Below are positions 1 through 8,571 of a stretch of DNA of 64,000 bases, piece by piece. Position numbers and translations under genes: made by a program. Source of the stretch: Myxococcus sp046520405 (lineage in GTDB: Bacteria; Myxococcota; Myxococcia; Myxococcales; Myxococcaceae); the NCBI GenBank assembly GCA_046520405.1, contig JBKGHI010000004.1:1-64000 (forward strand), given 5' to 3'. The notes beneath the pieces were generated by a model, which made no database searches, was not told the origin of the DNA, and saw only the letters and a program-made list of their open reading frames with translations. Position 1 is the first letter of the stretch. Every line of letters begins with the position of its first letter.

Positions 1-4
1 CCCG

Positions 5-1198
5 ATGATGGGCGACGCCTTCTTCAAGGGCTTCCGCCCTGCCCCCACCGTGCCGGCGGTGCAGGCCCGGCTGCGCCACGCCTCGCCCCGGCTGGAGCTG
101 GCCCCGGTGGCCCGGCTCTGGATCGCGCCCCTTCCAACGGTGGATGCCCTCTTCCTGCTGCCGGGCGCCAGCTCCGTGTACGCGCTGGCCTTCGGGCCCG
201 CGGTGACGCCCGCGGACCTGTGCCAGGTGCTGATGATGGCCGCCCGCGACGGGCTGGTGGAGGAAGGCTTCGAGCTGGCGGCCCTGGAGACCACGCGCCT
301 GCCCTACGGACCGGGCCGGACGCTGGTGGCCCCCGGGCAGCTCGCGGTGGGCCCCGCGGCCTTCGGCCATCCGCTCCAGGTGGGCCTGTCGGAGACGCTG
401 GCCTCGTGCAGCCGCGCCGCGGTGGCGCTGCTGGATGGCGGCCTGGAGGCGAGCACGCTGGAGCGCCGCTACGTGCGCGAAGGCCTGGGCGAGCTGCTGG
501 AGGACTCGGCGGCGGGGGCCCGGACAATCACCTGGCTGCGCCGCGCGGGCGCCCGGGCGCCGGAGGCCTTCGTCAAGGCGAAGGGACGGCGGACGCTGGG
601 CGGCAGCTTCGGCGGCGGGGTGCTGGGACTGAGTGGCCCCACGCCCATCGCGTTGCTGGGCGCCGCGCGCTGGGAGGGACTGAAGGAGGTGGTGGGCTCC
701 TGGCTGCGCACCACGATGGAACCGGTGCCCTCGGTGGTGCCCGAGCTGGAGCCGGACCTCTACTACGTGGTGGATGACGACCCCGACGCGCGCGACGCGA
801 TGACCGCGCTGCTGGAGAGCACGGGGGCGAAGGTGGTGTCCTTCGCGGACGAGCTCGCCCTCTTCTGCGCGGTGGCCCGGCGGCCGCCCACGGCCATCCT
901 GTTGGACGTGGTGCTGCACTGGGTGGACGGCCTGCGCCTGGCCGAGGGGCTGAAGCAGCATCCCCTCACCCGGAACACCCGCGTGCTGGTGATGAGCGGC
1001 CTCAACCGCCCGCATGTCCGGCAGCGGGCCCTGGACGCGGGGGCGGAGGCCTTCCTGCCCAAGCCCGTGGACCCGGACCGGCTCCTGCGCATCCTCACCG
1101 GACGCGCGCCCATGCTCCCCGAGCTGGAGCCTGCGCCCGCCACGGCGCTTCCGGCGGAGGACCCGCGCGAGCGCGCCACGGACCGCTACGCGTCCTGA
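5..1198 (+). CDS. Response-regulator receiver domain protein, possibly 5' truncated
   Basis: The C-terminal third is a CheY-like receiver domain. Acidic residues D257-D259 follow a hydrophobic strand (YYVVDDD), the phospho-acceptor is D301 (ILLDVV), S331 follows strand beta4 (LVMSG) and the conserved lysine is K353 in FLPKPVD. The first 240 residues match no family I recognise; they are Leu/Ala/Gly-rich and not membrane-like. There is no DNA-binding output domain after the receiver, so the N-terminal region is probably the functional partner. The reading frame is open to the left edge of the window, so the first visible ATG may be internal to a longer protein. The last 13 bases overlap the convergent bestrophin gene. 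The receiver call is firm; the role is unknown. Confidence 0.75.
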   Translation: MMGDAFFKGFRPAPTVPAVQARLRHASPRLELAPVARLWIAPLPTVDALFLLPGASSVYALAFGPAVTPADLCQVLMMAARDGLVEEGFELAALETTRLPYGPGRTLVAPGQLAVGPAAFGHPLQVGLSETLASCSRAAVALLDGGLEASTLERRYVREGLGELLEDSAAGARTITWLRRAGARAPEAFVKAKGRRTLGGSFGGGVLGLSGPTPIALLGAARWEGLKEVVGSWLRTTMEPVPSVVPELEPDLYYVVDDDPDARDAMTALLESTGAKVVSFADELALFCAVARRPPTAILLDVVLHWVDGLRLAEGLKQHPLTRNTRVLVMSGLNRPHVRQRALDAGAEAFLPKPVDPDRLLRILTGRAPMLPELEPAPATALPAEDPRERATDRYAS

Positions 1199-2112
1199 CC
1201 GCTCCCGGTAATGGCCACCGCGGAGACCGGGGCGTGGACCGCCTCGGCGCCCCCGGGCGTCAGCGCCTTGAGGTTGGCGCGGATCGTCTCGCAGATGCGC
1301 TCCAGCGGCAGGTCGTTGTCGTCATGGCCGAAGGGGTCTTCGATTTCGACGCCAATCTCCTCGATGCCGAAGAAGACGTAGGCGACGATGAACGTGGCCA
1401 GCACCGTCAGCCAGCCGAACGAATCCACCAGCGCGAACGGCAGCGTGTAGCAGTAGACGAGGAGCGCCCGCCGCAGGTGCATCATGTAGGCGAACGGGAT
1501 GGGCGTCTTGTGGATGCGCTCGCAGCCGCCGATGTAGTCGATGAGCAACTGGACGTTCTGGTCGAGCTGCATCTGCACGTATTCGGGGTAGTAGCCCCGG
1601 CGCCGGCCCTCATCGAGCAGGGCGGACATCTTCTGTGAGACGGCCAGCGGGACGTGCTGGCTGCCCAGCACCGCGTCCGTCTCATCGCGCGGCAGCTCGC
1701 TGGCGACGGGGCCCAGATCCCGCTCCCCGCGCAGCGACGCGGTGGCCGCGTAGGGGAACGTGCTGATCCACCGCAGCAGCGTGCCGTAGAGCGCGGCGTC
1801 CTGGCGCAGGAAGACGCCCGAGGCGCGGGCCAGGTTGCGCGTCTCGTTCACGATGCCGCCCCACAGCTTCCGGCCCTCCCAGAAGCGGTCGTAGGAGGCG
1901 TTGGTCCGGAAGACGAGCAGCAAGCTGAGCGAAATGCCCGCCAGCGTGTGCACCGTGGCCGGGACGTCCAGGGCCCTCAGGTGCCGGTGGAACGCGGTGA
2001 CGCCCGCGGCCCACAACACACAGACGAGGACCCGGGCAACAATCTCCCGGACCATGGAACCGCGGAGGTAATGGAAGTAGCTCCACCAACGGTGCGGGTC
2101 GTAGTCGATCAT
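1186..2112 (-). CDS. Bestrophin family (UPF0187) membrane channel protein
   Basis: Predicted inner-membrane anion or cation channel of the bacterial bestrophin/YneE type. The N-terminus MIDYDPHRWW followed by two hydrophobic segments, the block LLVFRTNASYDRFWEGRKLW near residue 70, and later hydrophobic segments around residues 210-250 (YTLPFALVDSFGWLTVLATF) are characteristic. The length, 308 aa, is normal for the family. An in-frame start 15 codons upstream exists, but the family N-terminus (xxYDPxxWW) favours the start chosen here. It is transcribed toward and slightly overlaps the receiver-domain gene. A strong hairpin lies upstream, between it and the HdeD-like gene. The native ion is not predictable from sequence. 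Confidence 0.88.
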   Translation of the reverse strand: MIDYDPHRWWSYFHYLRGSMVREIVARVLVCVLWAAGVTAFHRHLRALDVPATVHTLAGISLSLLLVFRTNASYDRFWEGRKLWGGIVNETRNLARASGVFLRQDAALYGTLLRWISTFPYAATASLRGERDLGPVASELPRDETDAVLGSQHVPLAVSQKMSALLDEGRRRGYYPEYVQMQLDQNVQLLIDYIGGCERIHKTPIPFAYMMHLRRALLVYCYTLPFALVDSFGWLTVLATFIVAYVFFGIEEIGVEIEDPFGHDDNDLPLERICETIRANLKALTPGGAEAVHAPVSAVAITGSGQDA

Positions 2113-2164
2113 GGTCGCCGGGCGCGTACGCTGCCGCGCCAGCGCGGGGCATGGCAAGCGCCAA

Positions 2165-2198
2165 TCCAGGGGGACACGTCCGATGTGTCCGCCCTGGA
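2165..2198. terminator. Strong inverted repeat between hdeD-like and bestrophin genes
   Basis: Arms TCCAGGG-GGACAC and GTGTCC-G-CCCTGGA form a 13-bp stem with a single bulged G and a 7-nt loop. It lies just downstream of the HdeD-like gene and upstream of the bestrophin gene, both on the minus strand. No T-tract follows, so it may be a Rho-assisted terminator, an mRNA 3'-end stabiliser or a protein-binding palindrome. Confidence 0.5.
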
Positions 2199-2230
2199 CT
2201 GGAGCCGCGGTGCGCTCGGCCGCCCGGCCG

Positions 2231-2848
2231 TCAGCGGGAGACGGTGGCCGGCGTCGTCGGACCGCGCGAGTGGAGCACCTTGCGCACGGCGAACGCGCCC
2301 GCCATCAGCGCCACGCCCCGGAAGAAGATGCCGATTCCCACCAGCGTCCCCACCAGCCAGACGGCGGAGATGGGCCACTGCCGCATCACCATGATGCCCA
2401 GGACAACGGACACCGCACCGTAGAAGAAGTCCCAGCCCCACTGGGGATAGCGGTCCACGACGGAGGTGATGGCGTGGAAGAGCCCGCTGGCGAAGAAGTA
2501 GCCCGCCAGCAGCAGCGTCAGCGCGCCCAGGCCCGCCGCCGGGTACACGAGGACGAAGAGCCCCACCACCACGGAGAGAATGCCGCTGAGCAGGTACAGC
2601 CAGAACGGCCCGCCCTCCTTGCGCGTCCGGAAGGCGGAGATGACCTCCACGATGCCGGCGCCCGCCAGCATCGCGCCAAAGAGAATGACCGATACCATGC
2701 TGGTGAAGACGGCCGCCCCCAGCGCGACAATCCCCAACAGTGTCATCAACAGGCCCATGACGAAGGGGCCACCCCATGCTGCCGAGTTCACTCTCGGCCG
2801 CGTCTCAGGGGTCAAGATTTCCGGTCTGCGTTCATCCGTGAAGGCCAT
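2231..2848 (-). CDS. HdeD family membrane protein
   Basis: A 205-aa polytopic inner-membrane protein of the HdeD/DUF308 family, linked in enteric bacteria to acid resistance. After a short polar N-terminus (MAFTDERRPEILTPE) there are about six transmembrane helices in the three-hairpin pattern of the family, for example MGLLMTLLGIVALGAAVF, LYLLSGILSVVVGLFVLVY and WLVGTLVGIGIFFRGVALM. The start was chosen at an ATG preceded by a GGGAG ribosome-binding site; a longer frame upstream is low-complexity Arg/Gly. It lies downstream of miaA on the same strand, about 150 bp away, and may have its own promoter. The family assignment is good; a role in acid stress here is only an inference. Confidence 0.85.
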   Translation of the reverse strand: MAFTDERRPEILTPETRPRVNSAAWGGPFVMGLLMTLLGIVALGAAVFTSMVSVILFGAMLAGAGIVEVISAFRTRKEGGPFWLYLLSGILSVVVGLFVLVYPAAGLGALTLLLAGYFFASGLFHAITSVVDRYPQWGWDFFYGAVSVVLGIMVMRQWPISAVWLVGTLVGIGIFFRGVALMAGAFAVRKVLHSRGPTTPATVSR

Positions 2849-2996
2849 GGTGACAGCTCCCGAAGCATGAGCTCCTCGGAGGCCGGGCCGGCCTGTGTTG
2901 GCGCGGACCCCGGCACATCCATCACCGAAGTTGGGCCCCTGTGCACCGGGCGACAACGCTCGCCGGCCCTGCTCAGTCCCCCGCCTGCCCCGGCCG

Positions 2997-3920
2997 TCAG
3001 GGCGCGCCGCCCGCGTCGCGGAGCGCGTCCTCATACGGCGGGGTCAGGAAGACAGCGCCCGGCTCCTTGCGGAACCACGTCAACTGACGCTTGGCGTAGC
3101 GGCGCGTCTCCTGCGCCGTATCGTGGATGGCCTCGTCGCGCGTCATCCGGCCTTCGACGACGGCGCGCGCCTGCACGTAGCCCACGCTGCGCATGGGCGC
3201 CGCGTCCGCGTAGCCGCGGTCCATCAACGCCCGGGTCTCCTCGACGAGCCCGTGCTCGAACAGCGCCTGCGTGCGCGTGTTGATGAGCCGGTACAGCACG
3301 TCTCGCGGCGGCGACAGCACGTAGAGCCGGAAGGGATAGCGGTCCGGCGCGAAGGCATGGGCCTTCCGGAACACCGAGGCGGGCACGCCCGTCTGCGCAT
3401 GAATCTCCAGGGCGCGGATGACGCGGACCAGGTCCTGCGGGGGGAGCTTCGCCGCCGTCTCCGGGTCCACCTCCGCCAGCCTCCGGTGCACGGCCTCGCG
3501 CCCTTCCCCGGCCGCGAGCGCCTCCAGCTCCGCCCGCAGCTCCGGCATCGCCCCGGGCGCCTCGAGCACGCCGTGGAGCAGCACGCGCAGATACAGGCCC
3601 GTGCCCCCAACGACGAAGACGGGACGGCCCCGCGCGGCAATCTCCGCGATGATGGCGTCGGCGCGCCGCTGGTACTCGACGGCGGAGAACGCCTCCATCG
3701 GGTCCACGGCGGACACCAGGTGGTGGGGCACCGCGGCCAGCTCCTCCGCGGAGGGCTTCGCCGTGCCGATGTCGAAGTGCCGGTACACCTGCTGCGAGTC
3801 CGCGCTGACAATCTCACCACCGGCCCGTTGGGCCAGCGCGATGGCCAGCGCCGTCTTCCCCGACGCCGTGGGCCCCGCAATCACCGTCAATGGGGGCCGC
3901 CCCGCTCCACCCTCACCCAT
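2997..3920 (-). CDS. miaA: tRNA dimethylallyltransferase
   Basis: Transfers a dimethylallyl group to A37 of tRNAs that read UNN codons; cytoplasmic. The P-loop GPTASGKT is at residues 16-23, followed by the family blocks EIVSADSQQVYRHFDIGTAK, PHHLVSAVDP and VFVVGGTGLYLRVLLHG, and a C-terminal RRYAKRQLTWFRKEP motif. The length of 307 aa is typical. The start overlaps the end of the upstream HprK-like kinase gene by 8 bp, so miaA is probably cotranscribed with the peptide-modification operon. This is most likely a housekeeping gene at the operon end rather than a functional partner. Confidence 0.97.
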   Translation of the reverse strand: MGEGGAGRPPLTVIAGPTASGKTALAIALAQRAGGEIVSADSQQVYRHFDIGTAKPSAEELAAVPHHLVSAVDPMEAFSAVEYQRRADAIIAEIAARGRPVFVVGGTGLYLRVLLHGVLEAPGAMPELRAELEALAAGEGREAVHRRLAEVDPETAAKLPPQDLVRVIRALEIHAQTGVPASVFRKAHAFAPDRYPFRLYVLSPPRDVLYRLINTRTQALFEHGLVEETRALMDRGYADAAPMRSVGYVQARAVVEGRMTRDEAIHDTAQETRRYAKRQLTWFRKEPGAVFLTPPYEDALRDAGGAP

Positions 3921-4764
3921 TCGCCAGCGCTCCCTGAATCACCGACGCCGCGGAAGCATCCCGCGCGAACACGAGCCGAACGGGCGCGACCTCCGACAGC
4001 AGCCGCCCGGCCGCCGCGAGCAACCCGCCTCGCCCCGCCGGAGTCGTTTCGGGCAGCAACGCGTTGAGCAGCAGCATCCGCCCCACGTCCCCCGCGGCCT
4101 GGGACTCCCACCGGGATACGCCGTCCCACGCCAGGGTCCCCACGACGCACAGGCGCGCCTCGGTGGCCTGTCCCACGTTCCACGGCGTCCCCGCCGCGCG
4201 CCAGCCGAGCCCCGGCTCCGGCCACACGGCGACCAGCTCGTCGGACAGCACCTCGCCGCCCGCCTGCGCCCACAAGGCCCCGAGCGTGCTCTTCCCCGCG
4301 CCCGAATGCCCGGTGAAGAGCGCGGCCCGGCCTCGGTGCGCCACCGCCACGCCGTGCACCAGCAGGCCACCGCGCCGGGCCAGCGCCCGGGCGAGCATGA
4401 CCTTCAGCACCGCCTCCACCGGAAAGCGCCCCTGCCCCTCCACCCGGGCCTGGAGGCCGTCAGCGGACAGCGTCGCGTCGTAGTCCTCGCCCGCCAGGCT
4501 CAGCGAGCCGTCCTGGGCACGGAGGACCCGAGGCAGCTCACGGACGGCGGGCGCGGGACGGGCCACGGAGGGAGCCTCGGCCAGGAGCCGGGCCACCTCG
4601 CCGCCTTCAACAGGATGAGACACCACGAACCGGGAGAACATGCGCCGGAGCGAGTCTCGCAGGCCGGCATCGGCGACTTCCACAACTCCCGTCCAACCCG
4701 CGATTCGCAGACAGAGCCCCACGTCCGCCGAGGGGCCCTCCAGCAGAAGACTCAGGGGATGCAC
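3913..4764 (-). CDS. HprK-related kinase of a PqqD/RiPP-like operon
   Basis: A P-loop kinase of the HPr kinase/PEP-carboxykinase fold. The Walker A motif GHSGAGKST is at residues 152-160, preceded by the typical GGLLVHGVAV strand and followed by LSDELVAV (D175, Walker B-like acid). The N-terminal 120 residues replace the usual HprK N-domain. Related kinases occur beside PqqD-like proteins in uncharacterised gene sets, and HprK-like kinases phosphorylate some lasso peptides (paeninodin type). The GTG start overlaps the stop of the upstream short peptide gene by 13 bp, which suggests translational coupling and makes that peptide the obvious candidate substrate. There is no PTS HPr gene nearby. 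Fold assignment is confident; the substrate is inferred. Confidence 0.8.
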   Translation of the reverse strand: MHPLSLLLEGPSADVGLCLRIAGWTGVVEVADAGLRDSLRRMFSRFVVSHPVEGGEVARLLAEAPSVARPAPAVRELPRVLRAQDGSLSLAGEDYDATLSADGLQARVEGQGRFPVEAVLKVMLARALARRGGLLVHGVAVAHRGRAALFTGHSGAGKSTLGALWAQAGGEVLSDELVAVWPEPGLGWRAAGTPWNVGQATEARLCVVGTLAWDGVSRWESQAAGDVGRMLLLNALLPETTPAGRGGLLAAAGRLLSEVAPVRLVFARDASAASVIQGALANG

Positions 4765-4934
4765 TCCGACTCACCGGGGATGTGGCACTGGGAGATCTGC
4801 GCCAGCGCCACGAAGGGCTGCTCCCAGAGGATGGCCGGGGCCTCATAGGCGCGGCCCGCGTCGGGAGGGGGCGTCGTCTGGAAGGCGTCCGAAGTCATGG
4901 GGCGTACGAGCGAGGAGGAAGGGACGTTCTTCAC
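4752..4934 (-). CDS. Putative RiPP precursor peptide (YxxPxI leader motif)
   Basis: A 60-aa peptide if it begins at the GTG that overlaps the stop of the large secreted-protein gene (GTGA), or 48 aa from an internal ATG at position 4898. Neither start has a strong Shine-Dalgarno sequence, so coupling to the upstream stop favours the GTG. The peptide carries Y-E-A-P-A-I at residues 30-35. This fits the YxxPxL/I motif by which lasso-peptide leaders bind their RRE (PqqD-like) partner. A short tail with two cysteines follows, ending QCHIPGESECIP. It sits directly before the HprK-like kinase and in the same operon as a PqqD-like protein. It has no signal peptide and no other recognisable domain. 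A precursor role is inference from motif plus context. Confidence 0.65.
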   Translation of the reverse strand: MKNVPSSSLVRPMTSDAFQTTPPPDAGRAYEAPAILWEQPFVALAQISQCHIPGESECIP

Positions 4935-7900
4935 TGAAAGGGTACCGGGAAGGCGCAGATGCGGCCATCTTCCGAGCCCACATGGAGGCGGCTCACGGTG
5001 TGGTCGATGGTGGGGGTTCCGATTCGCTGGGTGCCGCCAATGGAGACCTGGGCGGAGTCGGTGCCATCCAACAGCTCCAACTGGTGGACCTGTCCGTCGG
5101 AGCTGCCAACGTAGAGGCGCGCCGACCCATTCCGGTTGAAGGAGAAGACGCCGGAGGGAGAGGCAATCGGGGTGCTCCACCGCAGCACCGGCGGTGACTG
5201 GGCCGGGCCGCTGACGTCATACAGCGCCACCTGACCGGCCGCGAGGCTGGCCACGAAGCCCGCGCCCTGGGGCCGCACGAAGCTGGTGAAGGCAGGCGTG
5301 TTGGGCGCCGGGCGCGTGGTGATGGGCAGGCTCCAGGCGAGCTGCGCCGTGGCCGCGTCGACACCGTGGACCCGGCCGTCGCTGTCCGTCACCAGGATGA
5401 GGTTGCTGTACGCGTTGCGCACCAGGCTCAGCTCGACGTCGCCCACCGGCAGCGCCCCCACCTGCTGGCCCGTCAGCGAGTTCAGCACGCGCAGCGTGTT
5501 GGGCGAGCCGGCGTGCGCCCGCGTCGCCACGAAGAGCCGGTTGGTGGTGTAGTCCACCACCATGCCACCCGCCACCATGCCCAGGTTGCCGGGCTGGTAG
5601 GTCCAGACCAGCGCGCCGGTAGCGGCGTTCAGGGCCACCACCCGGTTGCGCGACGCATCCGCCAGCCGCGTGGCGAAGAAGACGAGGTCCCGGTTGGGGT
5701 GCGCGGAGCGATACGCCGCGTTCGCGTAGTCGTAGAGCTGCGTGACGGGGAACGACTGGATGGTGCCAATGGGCTGGCCCCCGTTGTCCCAGCGCCACAG
5801 CACCTGGCCGGTGGCGGCGTTGAGCGCGCTGGCCACCCCACCCTGGTCGCCCACGAGGATGTACTGCCCGGACAGGCCGTGCAGCGGCACCACCGGGAAG
5901 CGGCTGCCGATGAGGCCCGACAGGGGGCGCGGACGCCAGCGTTCGGCGCCGTCCTGCGAGGGGTTGGTGACCTGGGTGAGGCTGGCGACCACGGAGTCGT
6001 TGTAGGCGCTGAAGATGCCCGCGCCCAGCTCGGTGATGGGCTGCTGCAGGGCACTCAGGCCCACGGAGTAGCACCACAGCGGCGCCCCGGCCACGCGGGC
6101 CTGGGGCGTGGCCACCAGCCCCTCCGACGTGGGCTGGTTGCCCGGCGAGTACCACCGCAGGTCATCCGAGTTGAAGACGCGGTAGTAGTACGTGGTGCCG
6201 TTGGCGACGGCCGTGTCGGTGAACGTCGTGGTGGCACCCAGGTCGTCCGCGTACACCACCTGGGCATTGCCCAGGGCCGCGCCCACGCCGTAGGTCAATC
6301 CCTGCGTGGGGGCGAGGTTTGGCGGCGCCTCCTCAGAGCGAAGCACCAGGATGCCGCCGTGCACCGTCGGGTTGTCCCAGGTGAGCGTGACGCTGCCATC
6401 GCGGGCCACGCCCGTGAGGCGGTTCACCTCGGGCACGGTGCCCTGCACCAGCGTCATGGGGGCCTCGATGCGAATCTGCGGGCCGCCGTAGTCGTCAATG
6501 AGATGGAAGCGGTGCCGGAACGTGGTGGGCCCGGACAGCGACGCCCCCGCCCCGAAGTGGGAGTACACCACCGTGAAGGAGCGCTCGCCGTTGACCGGGA
6601 TGCCCGTGTCGTTGGTGGACTCCCAGGTGATGCCCCGGGTGTTGTTGGCCGCCATGCGCCAGCCGGTGGGCGTCCCCAGCACCCCGCCAATGCTGAAGTA
6701 GTTGGGCGCGGGCCGCAGCAGCGTCACCTCATGCAGCGGCATGGGGCCCCGGTTCTGGATGGTGTAGATGATGGACCGGTTCGTGGAGTTGGACGCCACC
6801 GCGCTGATGTTCGTCCGCACGCGGTGATGCACGATGCGTCCCCGGTTCGAATCCACCAGGTCCGAGGTCACCGAGGCGCCGTTGCGCGTGGCATCCACCC
6901 GCCCGCGGAAGCGGTAGTCCGCGAACTGGGCCCCCGACACCTGGTACGTCCAGACGAAGTGCGCGGAGGCGCCCGGATCCAACCGGGGAACGCTCGCGGT
7001 GCCAGGCCCCGACACGAGCGTCGCGGCCGCCGTGCCCTCGAACACGGGCGCTCGCGGCGTCACGTTCAGGAACGTGTCCGAGGAGGACGGGTTCGTCACC
7101 GTGAGCCGCACGCGCACCGTCTCGTTGGTGAACGCGTCCTCGGTGTCCACGTCCAGGGCCACTGGCAGCGCGCCCACGTTGACCATCCGCGTGTCCACCA
7201 CGGGGGACACGGTGTTGCCATTGCCGCTGACGGCGCGCACCTGGGCGACCAGCGTTCCGGCGGAGCCTGTCCGTGCCCGCGCGGCATAGACGCCCGCGTT
7301 CCGGCTGGCGATGTTCATCCGGAACGACGCCGGCTCGGCGTCCACCACCTGGAAGGTGACGGCGCCCGCGCCCGTGGAGGGCCCTTCAATCGTGGTGTTG
7401 TTGTGGTTCGTGCCGGTGCGGTTCTCCACCACCATGCGGGCGTCGAGGTCGCCGCCCACCCCCATCACCCGGGGCCGCACGTCCACCTGGCTGAACAAGC
7501 CGGAGCGAATCCAGCTCGCGCTCGACGCCGTCACGGACGTGGTGAAGGTGCCGCCCATGCACGTGTCCCGGGCCATCGTCATGCCCGACACGAAGCGCTC
7601 GGTGTTCTGGTCGTTGTTCGACGTCGGCGGCACCGCGCGGATGACGAAGCGCGCCGTCTGGTCCTGCCCCAGGCCGTAGTCACCGCTGCCGTTGCAGGAG
7701 TCCTGGTTGTAGAAGATGACCCACCGCTCGTTGGCGATGTAGTCCACCGTCCAGCCCGGGGGCGGAATGGACGCGAGCGGGATGTAGCCCGAGGGCAGCG
7801 CGAACCATACCTCGTTGATGCGCCGGAAGTTCGGCGACCAGCTATAGGTGTCGTTGCGCACATCGACCGTCAGCTCGGAGGCTTCATCCATTACCACTCG

Positions 7901-8026
7901 AGCGCGGGTGTCCCCGCCCTGCGGCTGCGTGGTGAGGACGGCGGTGGGTGACATCGACTGCGCCCACCCGACCGAGGGCGCGAGGAGCGCGGCGGCTGCG
8001 ACAAGGGGGGCGGAGAACGGACGCAT
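4931..8026 (-). CDS. Large secreted protein: Ig/FN3-like repeats and PQQ-type beta-propeller
   Basis: A 1031-aa exported protein. The signal peptide is MRPFSAPLVAAAALLAPSVGWAQ. Residues of about 25-530 are beta-rich with conserved-domain-like repeats of the secreted Ig type. A fibronectin-III-like unit (VNRLTGVARDGSVTLTWDN) starts near residue 532. From about 655 to the end there are PQQ/WD-type propeller blades with recurring motifs such as LNAATGQVLWRWDNG, LNAATGALVWTYQPG and VHGVDAATAQLAWSLP. Starts upstream of the signal peptide are rejected because they would overlap the lipoprotein gene. It lies 11 bp after the lipoprotein gene and overlaps the peptide gene, so it is clearly in the peptide-modification operon. 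It may be a surface partner or scaffold; no enzymatic residues are recognised. Confidence 0.82.
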   Translation of the reverse strand: MRPFSAPLVAAAALLAPSVGWAQSMSPTAVLTTQPQGGDTRARVVMDEASELTVDVRNDTYSWSPNFRRINEVWFALPSGYIPLASIPPPGWTVDYIANERWVIFYNQDSCNGSGDYGLGQDQTARFVIRAVPPTSNNDQNTERFVSGMTMARDTCMGGTFTTSVTASSASWIRSGLFSQVDVRPRVMGVGGDLDARMVVENRTGTNHNNTTIEGPSTGAGAVTFQVVDAEPASFRMNIASRNAGVYAARARTGSAGTLVAQVRAVSGNGNTVSPVVDTRMVNVGALPVALDVDTEDAFTNETVRVRLTVTNPSSSDTFLNVTPRAPVFEGTAAATLVSGPGTASVPRLDPGASAHFVWTYQVSGAQFADYRFRGRVDATRNGASVTSDLVDSNRGRIVHHRVRTNISAVASNSTNRSIIYTIQNRGPMPLHEVTLLRPAPNYFSIGGVLGTPTGWRMAANNTRGITWESTNDTGIPVNGERSFTVVYSHFGAGASLSGPTTFRHRFHLIDDYGGPQIRIEAPMTLVQGTVPEVNRLTGVARDGSVTLTWDNPTVHGGILVLRSEEAPPNLAPTQGLTYGVGAALGNAQVVYADDLGATTTFTDTAVANGTTYYYRVFNSDDLRWYSPGNQPTSEGLVATPQARVAGAPLWCYSVGLSALQQPITELGAGIFSAYNDSVVASLTQVTNPSQDGAERWRPRPLSGLIGSRFPVVPLHGLSGQYILVGDQGGVASALNAATGQVLWRWDNGGQPIGTIQSFPVTQLYDYANAAYRSAHPNRDLVFFATRLADASRNRVVALNAATGALVWTYQPGNLGMVAGGMVVDYTTNRLFVATRAHAGSPNTLRVLNSLTGQQVGALPVGDVELSLVRNAYSNLILVTDSDGRVHGVDAATAQLAWSLPITTRPAPNTPAFTSFVRPQGAGFVASLAAGQVALYDVSGPAQSPPVLRWSTPIASPSGVFSFNRNGSARLYVGSSDGQVHQLELLDGTDSAQVSIGGTQRIGTPTIDHTVSRLHVGSEDGRICAFPVPFQ

Positions 8027-8037
8027 GAAAGAAGTCC

Positions 8038-8571
8038 TCAAGGGTCCAGGGTGAAGGAAGCCGCCGTGAGCGGCGCCCCATCGAGGAAGAACCGGGCCTG
8101 CCACGTCCCGCTCATGCCGGACGTCGCCACGGCGGTACCGGCCACGGCGAGCGAGAAGCGCACCGTGCGCGCCTCGTCCACGCGGGCATCCACTTCCGCC
8201 GAGCGGCGCTCATACGGCAGGCCCGAAGGCGGCACGAACTCCACGGACACCTGATGCCGGCCGCGCACGCCGCTGACCGTCACGTCGACGTCCACCTGCT
8301 CCACCGACAGCAAGCCCCGCTCCCCCGCCCCCAGGCCGATGACGGAGGCCGAGCCGCGCGGCCCCACCGCCGGCGGAGGCACTTCCGGCTCCGGCTCCGG
8401 CTCCTCCACGGGCGCGGGCGGAGGCGTGGCCCCCGAGCCCTCACGCGGAGGCAACACCTCCGTGGGCGGCAACGAATCCTGCGCCGGAGGCGCGGGGGCA
8501 TACGGCGCCATGCCTTCCGTGCACGCGGTCAGCAGCATCGCCGTCGCCAGGAACACCCCGCGGGTCCGCAT
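8038..8571 (-). CDS. Proline-rich lipoprotein of the peptide-modification operon
   Basis: A 177-aa lipoprotein with a type II signal peptide and lipobox (MLLTAC, Cys17). It is followed by a Pro/Glu-rich linker of roughly 50 residues (PVEEPEPEPEVPPP) and a compact beta-rich C-terminal domain of about 100 residues ending in SFTLDP. A GTG immediately before the ATG is an alternative start. The GTGATG sequence overlaps the stop of the PqqD-like gene, so translation is probably coupled. No known family is recognised. Its position between the PqqD-like gene and the secreted propeller protein suggests an envelope role in the same system. Confidence 0.75.
   Translation of the reverse strand: MRTRGVFLATAMLLTACTEGMAPYAPAPPAQDSLPPTEVLPPREGSGATPPPAPVEEPEPEPEVPPPAVGPRGSASVIGLGAGERGLLSVEQVDVDVTVSGVRGRHQVSVEFVPPSGLPYERRSAEVDARVDEARTVRFSLAVAGTAVATSGMSGTWQARFFLDGAPLTAASFTLDP

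Noticed and set aside
3913..4764. HPr kinase of a phosphotransferase system
   Set aside because: No HPr or other PTS gene is nearby, and the N-terminal domain differs from HprK; the context points to a peptide-modifying role.
5366..7951. An 861-codon open frame antisense to the secreted beta-propeller gene
   Set aside because: It is rich in Arg, His, Val and Gly as expected of a shadow frame in high-GC DNA, and the opposite strand encodes a coherent secreted protein with signal peptide and repeats.
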